Shown here piece by piece: positions 1-9,821 of a stretch of DNA of 64,000 bases. The number at the start of each line of letters is the position of its first letter. Position 1 is the stretch's first letter. The DNA is from an uncultured Methanobrevibacter sp. GTDB taxonomy: Archaea > Methanobacteriota > Methanobacteria > Methanobacteriales > Methanobacteriaceae. The notes below the pieces were generated by a model, which searched no databases, had not been told where the DNA came from, and saw only the letters and a program-made list of their open reading frames with translations. The DNA lies in assembly GCF_902801725.1 (NCBI RefSeq), contig NZ_CADCJB010000009.1, forward strand, positions 1 to 64,000. The letters are read 5' to 3'. A program made the position numbers and the translations under genes.

Positions 1-1258
1 CTCCACACTCAACATCAATAACACCGAAACCAACTACGGAACAACCACCAACATCAACGTAACCTACGAAGGAGCAGAAGGAATAACCGCAAAACTAAAC
101 GATGAATTAATAATATTCAAAGGAAACACCATACCAATACCAATACTCAACGCAGGAACATACACCTTAACAGTAACAACAATACCAGACAAAAACCACA
201 ACAGCATAACAAAAACAGCCACAATCACAATAAACAAAGTGGATTCAACAATAAAAGCCAATAATATCACATACACATACGAATCAACAGGAACCACAAC
301 AGTAAACTACACCGGAGCCACAGGATTCACCGCAACAATAGAAAAAGGAAACCTGAAAATCGAAAACAACACAATAACAGTCTACAACCAAAAACCAGGA
401 ACATACAAACTAACCATAACAACAATACCAGATGTTAATCATAATACTGCTAGCACAAACATAATGGTCACAGTAAACAAGATTGAAACAAAAATAACCG
501 CACCAAACATAAAAACAACATACAACACCAACAAATACCTAACAATAACACTAAAAGACAACAAAAACAAACCAATAACAGGAGCAAAAATAAAAATAAA
601 CACACAAAAAACATACACCACCAACAAAAACGGCCAAATCAAAATAAACACCAAAAAATGGACACCAAAAACATACACACTAAAAATAACCTATACCGGA
701 AACGAAACACACAAAGCCACACAAAAAACAACAAAAATAATCATCAAAAAAGCAACACCAAAAATAAACGCAAAAAACAAAACATTCAAATCCAACAACA
801 AAAACAAAAAATACCAAGTCTCACTCAAAGACAACCAAAGAAAACCAATGAAAAAAGCCCAAATCCAACTAAAAATCGGAAAAACAACATACAAAACAAC
901 AACAAACAACAAAGGAACAGCAACATTCAAAATAAAACTAACAAAAACAACCAACGCACTCATAAAATACACAGGAAACAAAAACTACAACAAAATAACC
1001 AAAAAAATAAAACTGACAGTAAAAACAACATTCCAAACCATATCATACGGAAGCAAAAACCACCAAATGGTCAAAAAAATCCAAAAAGCACTTAAAAACA
1101 ACGGATACTACACCACAGCCTACGGACACTACCTAAAAATAGACGGAATATACCACATCTGGACACAACAAGCAGTCAAACAATACCAAAAAGACAAAAA
1201 ACTAAAAATAACCGGAAGAGTAGATGAAAAGACAGCTGTAAAACTTAAAATAGTATAA
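1..1258 (+). CDS. Adhesin-like surface protein, C-terminal part (5' truncated by window)
   Basis: The reading frame is open from base 2 to the TAA at 1256-1258, so this is the 3' end of a longer gene. The visible part starts with beta-sandwich repeats of about 80 residues ending in patterns such as 'GTYTLTVTTIPDKNHN' and 'GTYKLTITTIPDVNHN', followed by Lys/Thr/Asn-rich Ig-like repeats ('KPITGAKIKINTQ', 'KPMKKAQIQLKIG'). The last ~70 residues ('GSKNHQMVKKIQKALKNNGY' to 'TGRVDEKTAVKLKIV') look like a PG_binding_1 fold, which in a pseudomurein archaeon suggests cell-wall attachment (inference). The coding strand is extremely rich in A and C, unlike nearly all other genes here, with almost only AAC, ACA, ATA and AAA codons. 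A short patch near 430-485 returns to normal codons. The ligand is unknown. Confidence 0.85.
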   Translation, partial: STLNINNTETNYGTTTNINVTYEGAEGITAKLNDELIIFKGNTIPIPILNAGTYTLTVTTIPDKNHNSITKTATITINKVDSTIKANNITYTYESTGTTTVNYTGATGFTATIEKGNLKIENNTITVYNQKPGTYKLTITTIPDVNHNTASTNIMVTVNKIETKITAPNIKTTYNTNKYLTITLKDNKNKPITGAKIKINTQKTYTTNKNGQIKINTKKWTPKTYTLKITYTGNETHKATQKTTKIIIKKATPKINAKNKTFKSNNKNKKYQVSLKDNQRKPMKKAQIQLKIGKTTYKTTTNNKGTATFKIKLTKTTNALIKYTGNKNYNKITKKIKLTVKTTFQTISYGSKNHQMVKKIQKALKNNGYYTTAYGHYLKIDGIYHIWTQQAVKQYQKDKKLKITGRVDEKTAVKLKIV

Positions 1259-1259
1259 A

Positions 1260-1297
1260 GCAGGTGCCAGAGGGCATCTGCCAACCATTCTTTTTTT
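1260..1297 (+). terminator. Hairpin plus T-run after the first adhesin gene
   Basis: A 9-bp stem (1260-1268 with 1273-1281, one G-T pair, loop AGAG) starts two bases after the stop codon. It is followed by a run of seven T at 1291-1297. In archaea the T-run alone can stop transcription; the hairpin is extra support. Confidence 0.6.
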
Positions 1298-1551
1298 ACC
1301 AATTTCACAAAGCGAATCTGCAGCATGTATATCCTCCAATACATTTTGAAAGCAAAAGCGGGAAACGTCGATGTTAATGTCAAAACCGACGATGTAAATT
1401 ATAATCAAACCAAGTAAACCTCGGTTAAATCATAGCCATATTAAAAATAATGAAAGAAGATTGGAACCCCATCTGCATGAAATTCGAAAAGTTACATTTG
1501 AAACATTGCAGAATAATCGGGAAAAAATTTAAATCTTTAAAAAAAATCCTT
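1298..1551. other. Intergenic stretch with a possible coding remnant
   Basis: No complete gene is seen. On the plus strand the frame ending at the TAA at 1415-1417 reads like protein ('YILQYILKAKAGNVDVNVKT', then 'DDVNYNQTK') and has normal codon use, unlike the A/C-rich gene just upstream. It has no credible start and may be the tail of a lost gene. The rest is plain AT-rich DNA. Confidence 0.25.
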
Positions 1552-1587
1552 AAAAAAAAAAGAAATAAAAGGGAGTTGAAGACTCCC
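1552..1587 (-). terminator. Intrinsic-type terminator of the giant adhesin gene
   Basis: Read on the minus strand just after the stop codon at 1600: a 6-bp GGGAGT/ACTCCC hairpin (1571-1587) followed by T-rich sequence (the A-run at 1552-1561 on the plus strand). Confidence 0.65.
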
Positions 1588-1599
1588 CCGTGTTTAATT

Positions 1600-4500
1600 T
1601 TATTTGCGTCTTAATGGCATTAATCCCATAATACTTAAAATCACAAGCAGTATGTAAATCGGATTACCGGTTTCATGTTTAGCAATATTATGCGGAGCAA
1701 CTTTATTTTCCTTATAATCATCTGTTTCGTTTTTTATTGGTTTAGATCTGTTGTCTTTTACTACTTCCATGTTTGTGGAAGCATTACCGGAATAATAATA
1801 ATCATCACCACCGAATATTACTTTAATAGTATAATTACCTGCATTGAAGTCTTTTGGAATAGTCCAAGAGACAGTTCCAAAGCCGTCAGTAATTTTCACT
1901 TTTTTGACTGTTCCGTCAGGCAATACAACATCAACAATACCGTTGAATATTGAATCGTCTTTAGGAATGACCTTAACAGTAATCATTACAGTTTCTCCAG
2001 GTTTTGCTGAAGAAGGAACTTCTACAGATATGTCGACCGGAACTTTTAATACTGTGATTTTCATTGTATTGTTGGAAGGACTATAGATTCCATCACCAAG
2101 ATATGACAGGTACCCTTTGTAGATACCTGGCCCGGATAACACAACATTCTTGAAAACAGCTCTACCGTTTACAACTTTGGCTGTGTATTCACCGGCAGCA
2201 CTCTTGCTGATATCAGCAATCTTATCACTGACTTCCAAAATAGCTATACCGCTTAATACTGGGTTGCCGTTTTCATCCAATACGACAGCAACGATATCAA
2301 CAACATCACCCGGATAACCAACAATGTCAAGAGCTCTGATAGTGGTATCCAATTTGGATACAAGTACATCAATTGTAGTTTCTGACGGATTGCATAAATT
2401 ATCACCGGAGTAAGTTATTAATCCTGTATAATTTCCAGGACCTGGTAAAACAACACCTTTAAATGTTACAACACCATTCGAAACATCAGCGGTGTACTTG
2501 ACACCATTGAGGCTCAAAGTAGCAGTACCATCAGGAAGTGGTTTTCCAGTTTCATCAGTAATAACAGCAGTTATAGTTACCTTTTTGCCAGGACTTCCAC
2601 TGACAGGGCCAACAGTAATGTTTGAGTTGTGAATCACATCGGTTGAGTTGCTTGCAGTGACTGAATCCAATTTATCAGCAAATACGTTTACAGTATTATT
2701 TAATAATCCACCGACAGTTGATTTGAATTTGAATGTAAGCACAGCATTTTGACCTGCCTTAAAGAGGCCGTCGTATGTGAATACATCATTTCCTTGTGGG
2801 TCTTTGGATTGTTTCCATGATTCAGCGCCTTCAACAGACACCAATTCAAGACCTGCGGAATAAATTTCAACAACTGTAAGGTTTCTTATGTCAAAATCTC
2901 CTACGTTTGTGATATTGACTTTGAACAGTACATCTTCACCGATTTGGGTATTGTTGGTCAGGGTAATTTTCTCAACTGAAATCTTAGGGGTTTCATCAAA
3001 TACTTCAACGGCAGCTACAGCATTGCCCATAACGGTATCATTGTAACCGTATGTAGCGTTGTTGGTCATGAGACCAGTAGCAGTAGTGTTGAATATTAGG
3101 TGAACAGTAGTGAAATCACCTGCTTCCAATTTATCCAGGATGAATGTTTTTGTACTTGCATCATAAGTCCAAGGAACATCTGATCTTATTGAGTCGTAAA
3201 CTAAACCTTCAGAGAAGTTATCTTCACGGATGAATACGTTGTACAAATCAACGGTTCCAGTATTGACAATTCTGAATTCGAATCTTGCTTGGTTTCCAAT
3301 GATAACACCGTTTCTTTCTAATGAGATTTTAGTAGTGGTCATGTTAATGGTTTTATCCATTACAGTAACGTTTTTACTGGTTGCATTAGTAACAATGGTA
3401 CCGTTGAATCCAGCTGCGATTGAATTTGCAATGTTTCCTTCAGCAATAGCTCTAAAGTAAAGCAATACTGTGGATACGTCATCATCTGTCAATGAATAGT
3501 TCAATCTGAATGTATTTGAAGTTTCATTGTATATCCAGTCATCATCGGTAGTGTAGTGATCAAATACAAGGACATCTCCCCATTCTTTTTCAATGAAGAA
3601 AATGGAATCCAAATTAACGTTTCCTGTGTTTTTGATGACTACCTCATAAATGACTAGGTCTCCAACAAATGCCATGTCCTTAACCAACACTTTTGTAGCA
3701 GTTATGTTTGGTTCGTAAGGTAAAACCTCTTTTGCTGTGGCATTAACACTTGTTTTGTTTTTGCCTCCGTTCCAAGTTGCATTTACCGCATTGGTAATGG
3801 CACCAGGGCCGGTTACATTAAAGTACACATGCAGAGCCGCATAACCGCGCACACTGATTGAACGATTTAAGGTAAATGTCAATGTTGATTCATTGAAAAT
3901 CCAGGAACTGGCACTTTCCCAACCTGCATAAACAAGGTTTTCACAAGGCAATTCCTGAATGGATAACTCCATAGATTCAAGATGTTTGTCTCCGATATTG
4001 TGAACTCTGATTTCATAGAGCACTTTGTCTCCAACATAGACTCTGCCTTGAGTGAGCAGATATTTTTCAACTGTAATATTGGAATTGTCACCTTCCACAT
4101 CAGGAACGTGTTTGTGTGTAACGTTTATGTAGTCTGATGCATTGGCCAATTCAATATTATTGTCATATCCGCCAGTTACTGTATTGTTTTTGACACCCTC
4201 GCTTGTTGTATTGAATACAAGCAAAATGGTTGCCATATCATTAGGAAGCAAAGTTCTGCCATAAGTAAATTTGTACTTATTGTCGCTTATTTTGGATACT
4301 GTCCATGATACATTCTGGTCGGAATACAGGTATTCCAAACCGTCAGGAATGTTTTCGATGAAATAAACATTATCCAAAGCAATGTTTCCTTCGTTGATTA
4401 TTACAATACGGAATTTAGCAAGTTCACCGACAGTAATGATTCTATCGGTTTCATATTTAATCTTTTCAAGGTCAATTGCAACATTGCGAGGCAATACATT

Positions 4501-7500
4501 TACGCCGCATGTTGTATTTTCACAGTCCATATCGCCGTTGAATCCGGAAATTACAGTATTGTTCTTAAATCCTGCAGTAGTAGTGTTGAAGTACAGTGTT
4601 AAACCGAAATCTTCGCCAGGAGCCACTTTTTCGTTCAGGGTAAACTTGTACCTGATGCCGTCAAGTTTTTCCATGGTCCAATTGTCTACAGATTTTCTGA
4701 AGTGGTCAAATACCAAATCACCGTAGTCGTCTTCAATAAAGTAGATGTTGTCCAATACGACATCACCTGTATTTTCGAGAATAATGTGATAAGCTACCTG
4801 ATTGCCTGCATATACCAAATCACCGCTTACAAGTACCTTATGAATTTTCACATATGGATTATACGGCAATACTTCAACTTTTACAGAGCTGCTTGGTTTC
4901 ACATCTTCATCTTCACAACCGGCAATAGCCTTATTTGTAAAGTTGCCGGGTTTTGTAGCATTGTAGACAAGTTCGATTACATGATTTTCACCAATCGCAA
5001 GAGGATGTTTCAAACTGAATTTGACCATTCCTCCTGAATCTACAGCATCCCAGCAATCTTCATTATATATGAAATGGTCATAGACCAAACCGTCAATATC
5101 CTTATAGTCCACAAAGAATGCATTACTTAAATCAACATCTCCAGTATTGATAATTTCAATTTTGAAGATTACCTGATCGCCTTCATAGATTACACCCTTA
5201 TTCTCAAGATATTTGGATATTATCATGTCATATTTCGGTAAAACTTCCTTATCCGGAGTGGTATAGGAAGTTGTATTTCTGCCCACATTCCATGAGGCCT
5301 TTACGGTATTTGAAATGTTTGCGATTTTAGTAACGTTGAAATAAAGAATTACCTTAGCATAATCCCTTACCGGAAGGTCATTATTGTATTTCAATGTCAG
5401 CCTGTTACCTTGCTGAGTAAGAGTCCAATGCATAGCCTCGTCCCAATGACTGAATTTCAAATTAGGATAAGTTTCATCAACCAATTCCAAATCAGTAATT
5501 GTTGCATTACCAATATTGTGAACGACAATTTCATAGTGTACAGTATCACCCAAATGAATATCCCCATGGGTGAGTAGAGTTTTCACTACTGAAATATTGT
5601 GGTTACTTCCTTCAGGATAAGGTGAAACTGTTTCATTTACATAAACCCAATCACTGCTTGTATTTAAAAGTACCGGATTGTATAAATTGCTTGCATTGCT
5701 ATAATAAGCCACTACCTTATTGGTATGATTACCCAATTTAGTTGCATTGAATATCACATCAATCAAAGCGGTTTCACCCATTTCGAAAGTATGATTTAAT
5801 TCGAATGCTAATTTTCCATCAGAAGTAGTAAAAGCATTCCAGAATTTATCCCTGTCGGATTTGACGTAGACCAAACCGTTGGCGAACTCTTCAACGAAAT
5901 AGAAATTCCTCAAGTCAGTGTTACCTGTGTTGGTTACTTCAACAACAAATCTCACTAATGAATTTGGTAAAACTTCCCAATTGGAAAGCCTGTCCTTTTC
6001 GATTGAAACGCTAGGCCTGAACGGCAGAACTTCCACTCCACAGGTAGCATTAGCTAAATTCATGGTATTGTTATGACCTGCAACAACAGTATTGTTTTTG
6101 AATCCGGAACTTGTAAGATTGAAGTACAAGTATGCGGAATATCTCATTCCTATACCTGCTGATTGGTTTAATGTGAACTTATATCTTTTTGAGTCAAGTT
6201 TTGTTTGAATCCATGTACCTACATCATTTTTAAAGCTGTTATAAACCAAACCGTCTGTATATGCATCTTCAATGAAATAAACGCCGTCTAAAATTGCATT
6301 TCCAGTATTTTCAACGGAAATATGATAAACAATCTGATTGCCGACATATTTTGTTTCAGTAGTTCCAACATGCTTTGTAATTTTTAAATTAGGAAGATAT
6401 GGAATTACTTCAACATCTGCTGAATCAGTTACGTTGACTTCTGGATATTCACATAATGCTGAAGCATTGTTGGTAATGTGGCCTGCTTTGGTAGCATTAT
6501 AGTAAAGCTCAATGCTGGCGGTTTCGTTAATACCAAGTGTATTCTTCAATGAGAATTTAATTCTGCCGTCACCCATCCGAGTCATAGTCCAACCGTCGGA
6601 ATGGCGGTCGAATATCAATCCTGCGATGTTTTCATAATCAACTATGTAAGCACCTTTCAAAGCGATATCACCTGTATTTTTAACGGTAACCTTAAACATG
6701 ATTTGGGAAATATCGTAAATGGTTCCTTTAGTCTCTAAAGATTTGGCTACAGTCATGTTTGGACTTGGCAAGATTTCAAAATTGCATTCTGATGAATTTG
6801 ATAGCCTGTCAAAGTTTGCATACATCACTACCTTATTGGCGAAATTGCCTATCTTGGCCGCCTTAAACGGCAAGATCAAACTCACGCTTGAATTGGCCGG
6901 CAAAGGATTATCTGAAACCAACTTATCTCCGTCAAAATGCCATCCAGACAATTTAACACTTTTGTTGAATTCAATAGCTGACGGATAATCATCAACAGCA
7001 TATAACTTTGTAATTTCCTCATCAACATCATTATAGAAGGTAATATTGAAGTATATCACATCATCCAAATGAATGCCCTCAGTGTTAACAAGAACTTTTG
7101 TCACATGGAACTGGCGAGGCAAGACTGTCAAGGTTGCAGTTGTATTGCATATCTCATATTTGCCGTTCTCATTTGTGTAATTGGCAAACAGAGTGTATTT
7201 TCCAGACTTGAGATTCCTAAGTACTGAACTTTCAAATATTTTTGAAACACCCATACCGTTAGTGTGAGAGTTTCCAAGCAATGTGTAAACGCCGTCAACA
7301 ATCACATAATATTTTACTGTACTGGCATCGGCAATGAAAGTTAGATTTTCATCGAACAATCCTGAAATTAATTTTTGTTCCTTGAGGCTGCCTTCATACA
7401 TTGTATGATTGAGCAGATTAAGTCCAGGAGTTATATGAATGCCTGTAGTGTTGAAGATTCCAGTGTATTGCATGTCTTCGGGGTGATTTTCTGAAATAAT

Positions 7501-9384
7501 ATACCAGTAATCATCCTTGATACCATGAGGAACGCTAACCTTACCGTATATGTCAGTTACAGCCTCAACAATGCTTGTTGAATCAGTTGAACTGTCATAT
7601 ATGCTGAGTGTGACCTCTTGATTACGTTCACGGGCATCCTGATAAACAACAGTGCCCCCTTGACTTTTATCAGCACCATCGACTACAGCAACACCATCAA
7701 TCATGACATTTGAAGAAATGCAGTTATTGTGTATCGCATTCAATATGTTGTCTCCACCATATAATACCGCACCTACATGGGCAGTATTATAGACGATAGG
7801 CAATATGTATGAATAAGCCTGGTTATCACCAAATGTTACACTGTCGGCAGATAATTTAGAACCTCCGTCAAGATATATGGCACTTCCGTTAATAGCCTTA
7901 TTGCCGTCAAAGGATGAATCTGAAAGCATCATTTCAGATCCGGTGGAATAAATGGCACCACCATAATCAGCAACATTACCGGTAAAGTTTGCCTTGATAC
8001 GAATATCGGAAGATCCATTCAAATATACAGTACCAAGTGTAGCTGAATTGTCATTGAATACGGCATTTATCGTATTACCCTTAGAATTTTGACCCATTCG
8101 TATAGCAGAACCGTTTTTACCATTATTACTGATAAAATTACCTGTAATTATTGAATTTATCACATTTTTAGTCATTTCAATAGCTCCGCCACCAATACCA
8201 TCAGCGGTGTTATTGATGAAAGTACCGTTTATATGAATGTCATCTGCCGGACCCTGGAAATAGATAGCTCCGCCTTCAAAACATGCATAGTTATCTTTAA
8301 AGTATCCGTTAATATTCACACTCTTTGCAGTATCTTGAAAATGGATTGCACCTGAATATCTGGTTAAAGCCTTGTTTCCTATGAATGTACCCTCAATATT
8401 TACATTTTCAGGATACCTGAAATATAGAGCCCCTCCACTTCCAGGTTCACCATTTTGACCTGCAGTGTTATTTATAAAAGTACCTGTAATGTTAACATTC
8501 ACGGCTTTTTGATCTAAATATACGCCGGAACAATATTGAACAGCTTTATTTCCAATTAAATTAAGCTGGAATACTGAGTTTGTAACATCACCATAGAATT
8601 TTACCCCAGTAGCTTGTCTTGAAGTGTTGTTGATAAAAGTAAGATTAAAATTACACTTATCAAAAACAGTAGAAGTACCCGCATAAATAGTGGCTTGATT
8701 TCCTGCACGATTATCAATAAATTTAGCGAATATATTTGAATTTTTTACCGGTCGATTGAAATAAATAGCAGAACCATGGCCTTTAGAAGTACAATTTAAG
8801 AAAGTACAATTTTCAATAACCAAATAATTCAGATTACTTCCAAAGTATAACGCACCCCCATTACCATTAAAATTAGCATTCTTGAAAACTATGTTTTTCA
8901 ATATTAAGTTATTAACAGCAGCAGAGGTAGTGAATATTCTGCTCTTGCCGGATGCATCGATTGAAAATCCCTTACCGTCAATCGTGATACCCTTTCCTAT
9001 TGAAATTGCAGAACTACCTGCACTATTAATATAACTTTTATTCAATTCAAGAGTACCTCCAGCAGAAGTACTGTCAATTAAGCCTTTTAATTGACTGAAT
9101 GACCCTGAATCAGCAGCCAATATATCATTATTGGTGGCCTTAAGGACATGATTTGAATCAAGTTCTACAGTTGAATTATCAGCTTTTGCCAAACTAAGAG
9201 GTGAGTTAGTAACTTCATCAACATCACTGCTGCCCGATTGCATGCTGACAGTAGTATCGGCATCAGCAGATGAAAGTGAAATAGGATCTACAGCGTTATT
9301 TAAATCCGAAGCACAAACTGTAGGTATTAATAATAATATTATTAGAAAAGCTAAAAATATTATTATGTTGTTTTGATTTTTCAT
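1600..9384 (-). CDS. Giant adhesin-like protein (beta-helix, 12 DUF11-like repeats, Ig-like repeats)
   Basis: The start is placed at 9384 (MKNQNN) and not at the upstream in-frame codon at 9423, because GGAGGTGAG (9392-9400) sits 7 nt before this ATG. The 2594-residue product begins with a signal peptide (hydrophobic 'IIIFLAFLIILLLIPTVCAS'). A right-handed beta-helix of roughly 500 residues follows, with repeated 'GGAIYF', 'GSAIYL' and 'INGTFINNTA' motifs (polymorphic-membrane-protein style). Then come 12 DUF11-like beta-sandwich repeats of about 130 residues ('V.NTG...L....F.E') and three Ig-like repeats. It ends in a hydrophobic segment with a basic tail ('YILLVILSIMGLMPLRRK'), a probable membrane anchor. 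Such proteins are thought to mediate attachment of rumen methanogens to partner cells; no binding partner can be read from the sequence. Repeats 2-5 and 6-9 form a duplicated block. Confidence 0.93.
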   Translation of the reverse strand: MKNQNNIIIFLAFLIILLLIPTVCASDLNNAVDPISLSSADADTTVSMQSGSSDVDEVTNSPLSLAKADNSTVELDSNHVLKATNNDILAADSGSFSQLKGLIDSTSAGGTLELNKSYINSAGSSAISIGKGITIDGKGFSIDASGKSRIFTTSAAVNNLILKNIVFKNANFNGNGGALYFGSNLNYLVIENCTFLNCTSKGHGSAIYFNRPVKNSNIFAKFIDNRAGNQATIYAGTSTVFDKCNFNLTFINNTSRQATGVKFYGDVTNSVFQLNLIGNKAVQYCSGVYLDQKAVNVNITGTFINNTAGQNGEPGSGGALYFRYPENVNIEGTFIGNKALTRYSGAIHFQDTAKSVNINGYFKDNYACFEGGAIYFQGPADDIHINGTFINNTADGIGGGAIEMTKNVINSIITGNFISNNGKNGSAIRMGQNSKGNTINAVFNDNSATLGTVYLNGSSDIRIKANFTGNVADYGGAIYSTGSEMMLSDSSFDGNKAINGSAIYLDGGSKLSADSVTFGDNQAYSYILPIVYNTAHVGAVLYGGDNILNAIHNNCISSNVMIDGVAVVDGADKSQGGTVVYQDARERNQEVTLSIYDSSTDSTSIVEAVTDIYGKVSVPHGIKDDYWYIISENHPEDMQYTGIFNTTGIHITPGLNLLNHTMYEGSLKEQKLISGLFDENLTFIADASTVKYYVIVDGVYTLLGNSHTNGMGVSKIFESSVLRNLKSGKYTLFANYTNENGKYEICNTTATLTVLPRQFHVTKVLVNTEGIHLDDVIYFNITFYNDVDEEITKLYAVDDYPSAIEFNKSVKLSGWHFDGDKLVSDNPLPANSSVSLILPFKAAKIGNFANKVVMYANFDRLSNSSECNFEILPSPNMTVAKSLETKGTIYDISQIMFKVTVKNTGDIALKGAYIVDYENIAGLIFDRHSDGWTMTRMGDGRIKFSLKNTLGINETASIELYYNATKAGHITNNASALCEYPEVNVTDSADVEVIPYLPNLKITKHVGTTETKYVGNQIVYHISVENTGNAILDGVYFIEDAYTDGLVYNSFKNDVGTWIQTKLDSKRYKFTLNQSAGIGMRYSAYLYFNLTSSGFKNNTVVAGHNNTMNLANATCGVEVLPFRPSVSIEKDRLSNWEVLPNSLVRFVVEVTNTGNTDLRNFYFVEEFANGLVYVKSDRDKFWNAFTTSDGKLAFELNHTFEMGETALIDVIFNATKLGNHTNKVVAYYSNASNLYNPVLLNTSSDWVYVNETVSPYPEGSNHNISVVKTLLTHGDIHLGDTVHYEIVVHNIGNATITDLELVDETYPNLKFSHWDEAMHWTLTQQGNRLTLKYNNDLPVRDYAKVILYFNVTKIANISNTVKASWNVGRNTTSYTTPDKEVLPKYDMIISKYLENKGVIYEGDQVIFKIEIINTGDVDLSNAFFVDYKDIDGLVYDHFIYNEDCWDAVDSGGMVKFSLKHPLAIGENHVIELVYNATKPGNFTNKAIAGCEDEDVKPSSSVKVEVLPYNPYVKIHKVLVSGDLVYAGNQVAYHIILENTGDVVLDNIYFIEDDYGDLVFDHFRKSVDNWTMEKLDGIRYKFTLNEKVAPGEDFGLTLYFNTTTAGFKNNTVISGFNGDMDCENTTCGVNVLPRNVAIDLEKIKYETDRIITVGELAKFRIVIINEGNIALDNVYFIENIPDGLEYLYSDQNVSWTVSKISDNKYKFTYGRTLLPNDMATILLVFNTTSEGVKNNTVTGGYDNNIELANASDYINVTHKHVPDVEGDNSNITVEKYLLTQGRVYVGDKVLYEIRVHNIGDKHLESMELSIQELPCENLVYAGWESASSWIFNESTLTFTLNRSISVRGYAALHVYFNVTGPGAITNAVNATWNGGKNKTSVNATAKEVLPYEPNITATKVLVKDMAFVGDLVIYEVVIKNTGNVNLDSIFFIEKEWGDVLVFDHYTTDDDWIYNETSNTFRLNYSLTDDDVSTVLLYFRAIAEGNIANSIAAGFNGTIVTNATSKNVTVMDKTINMTTTKISLERNGVIIGNQARFEFRIVNTGTVDLYNVFIREDNFSEGLVYDSIRSDVPWTYDASTKTFILDKLEAGDFTTVHLIFNTTATGLMTNNATYGYNDTVMGNAVAAVEVFDETPKISVEKITLTNNTQIGEDVLFKVNITNVGDFDIRNLTVVEIYSAGLELVSVEGAESWKQSKDPQGNDVFTYDGLFKAGQNAVLTFKFKSTVGGLLNNTVNVFADKLDSVTASNSTDVIHNSNITVGPVSGSPGKKVTITAVITDETGKPLPDGTATLSLNGVKYTADVSNGVVTFKGVVLPGPGNYTGLITYSGDNLCNPSETTIDVLVSKLDTTIRALDIVGYPGDVVDIVAVVLDENGNPVLSGIAILEVSDKIADISKSAAGEYTAKVVNGRAVFKNVVLSGPGIYKGYLSYLGDGIYSPSNNTMKITVLKVPVDISVEVPSSAKPGETVMITVKVIPKDDSIFNGIVDVVLPDGTVKKVKITDGFGTVSWTIPKDFNAGNYTIKVIFGGDDYYYSGNASTNMEVVKDNRSKPIKNETDDYKENKVAPHNIAKHETGNPIYILLVILSIMGLMPLRRK

Positions 9385-9467
9385 TTCCTTTCTCACCTCC
9401 GTTAAGACCCTATTATAAAACAACGAAACAAATTAGGGAATAAATCATGATTAATTATCTTCCTCAT

Positions 9468-9478
9468 CTTATATAAAC
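9468..9478 (-). promoter_or_regulatory. TATA box for the giant adhesin gene
   Basis: On the minus strand GTTTATATAAG lies about 85 bp before the ATG at 9384. Transcription would start near 9445, giving a leader of about 60 nt that includes the strong Shine-Dalgarno sequence at 9392-9400. Confidence 0.45.
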
Positions 9479-9484
9479 ATATGA

Positions 9485-9821
9485 TATATTGGTGAAATTC
9501 GTATAATTTTTAGCTTATTTTATTAATCAATTGTATCAAAAGTAATGAATATTATACCAATTAGTAAAATAATATTATAAGAATATTATTGAACTTTAAA
9601 ATTAAAAATATTCTTATTGAATATATTATTAAAAAAAAATGAAATAAAAAAAAATAAAAGTATGTAAATGAACATTCTTTTCCCATCACATTACCTGAAA
9701 GTAAAAAATTTCATATATAATATGAATAAACTTATCCAGTTAAGTTCAAAAGTATGAAAAGCACACTCTCAGCTAAGAGATGCAGTGAAAAAATGCATAC
9801 TTCCCAAATCCCAAAACAATC
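9485..9821. other. AT-rich intergenic region
   Basis: About 340 bp between the adhesin promoter and the end of the MFS gene. It is AT-rich, with several A-runs (9630-9660). A small CTCT/AGAG stem near 9765-9780 lies just past the MFS stop. No gene or clear repeat is seen. Confidence 0.4.

Noticed and set aside
439-1383. Long hydrophobic minus-strand and alternate plus-strand frames across the first adhesin gene
   Set aside because: They are by-products of the A/C-rich coding strand; their translations are low-complexity and they lack starts, binding sites and family signatures.
3230-5037. Plus-strand open frames inside the giant adhesin gene
   Set aside because: They lie wholly within a gene with clear domains and have no ribosome-binding sites or recognisable motifs.
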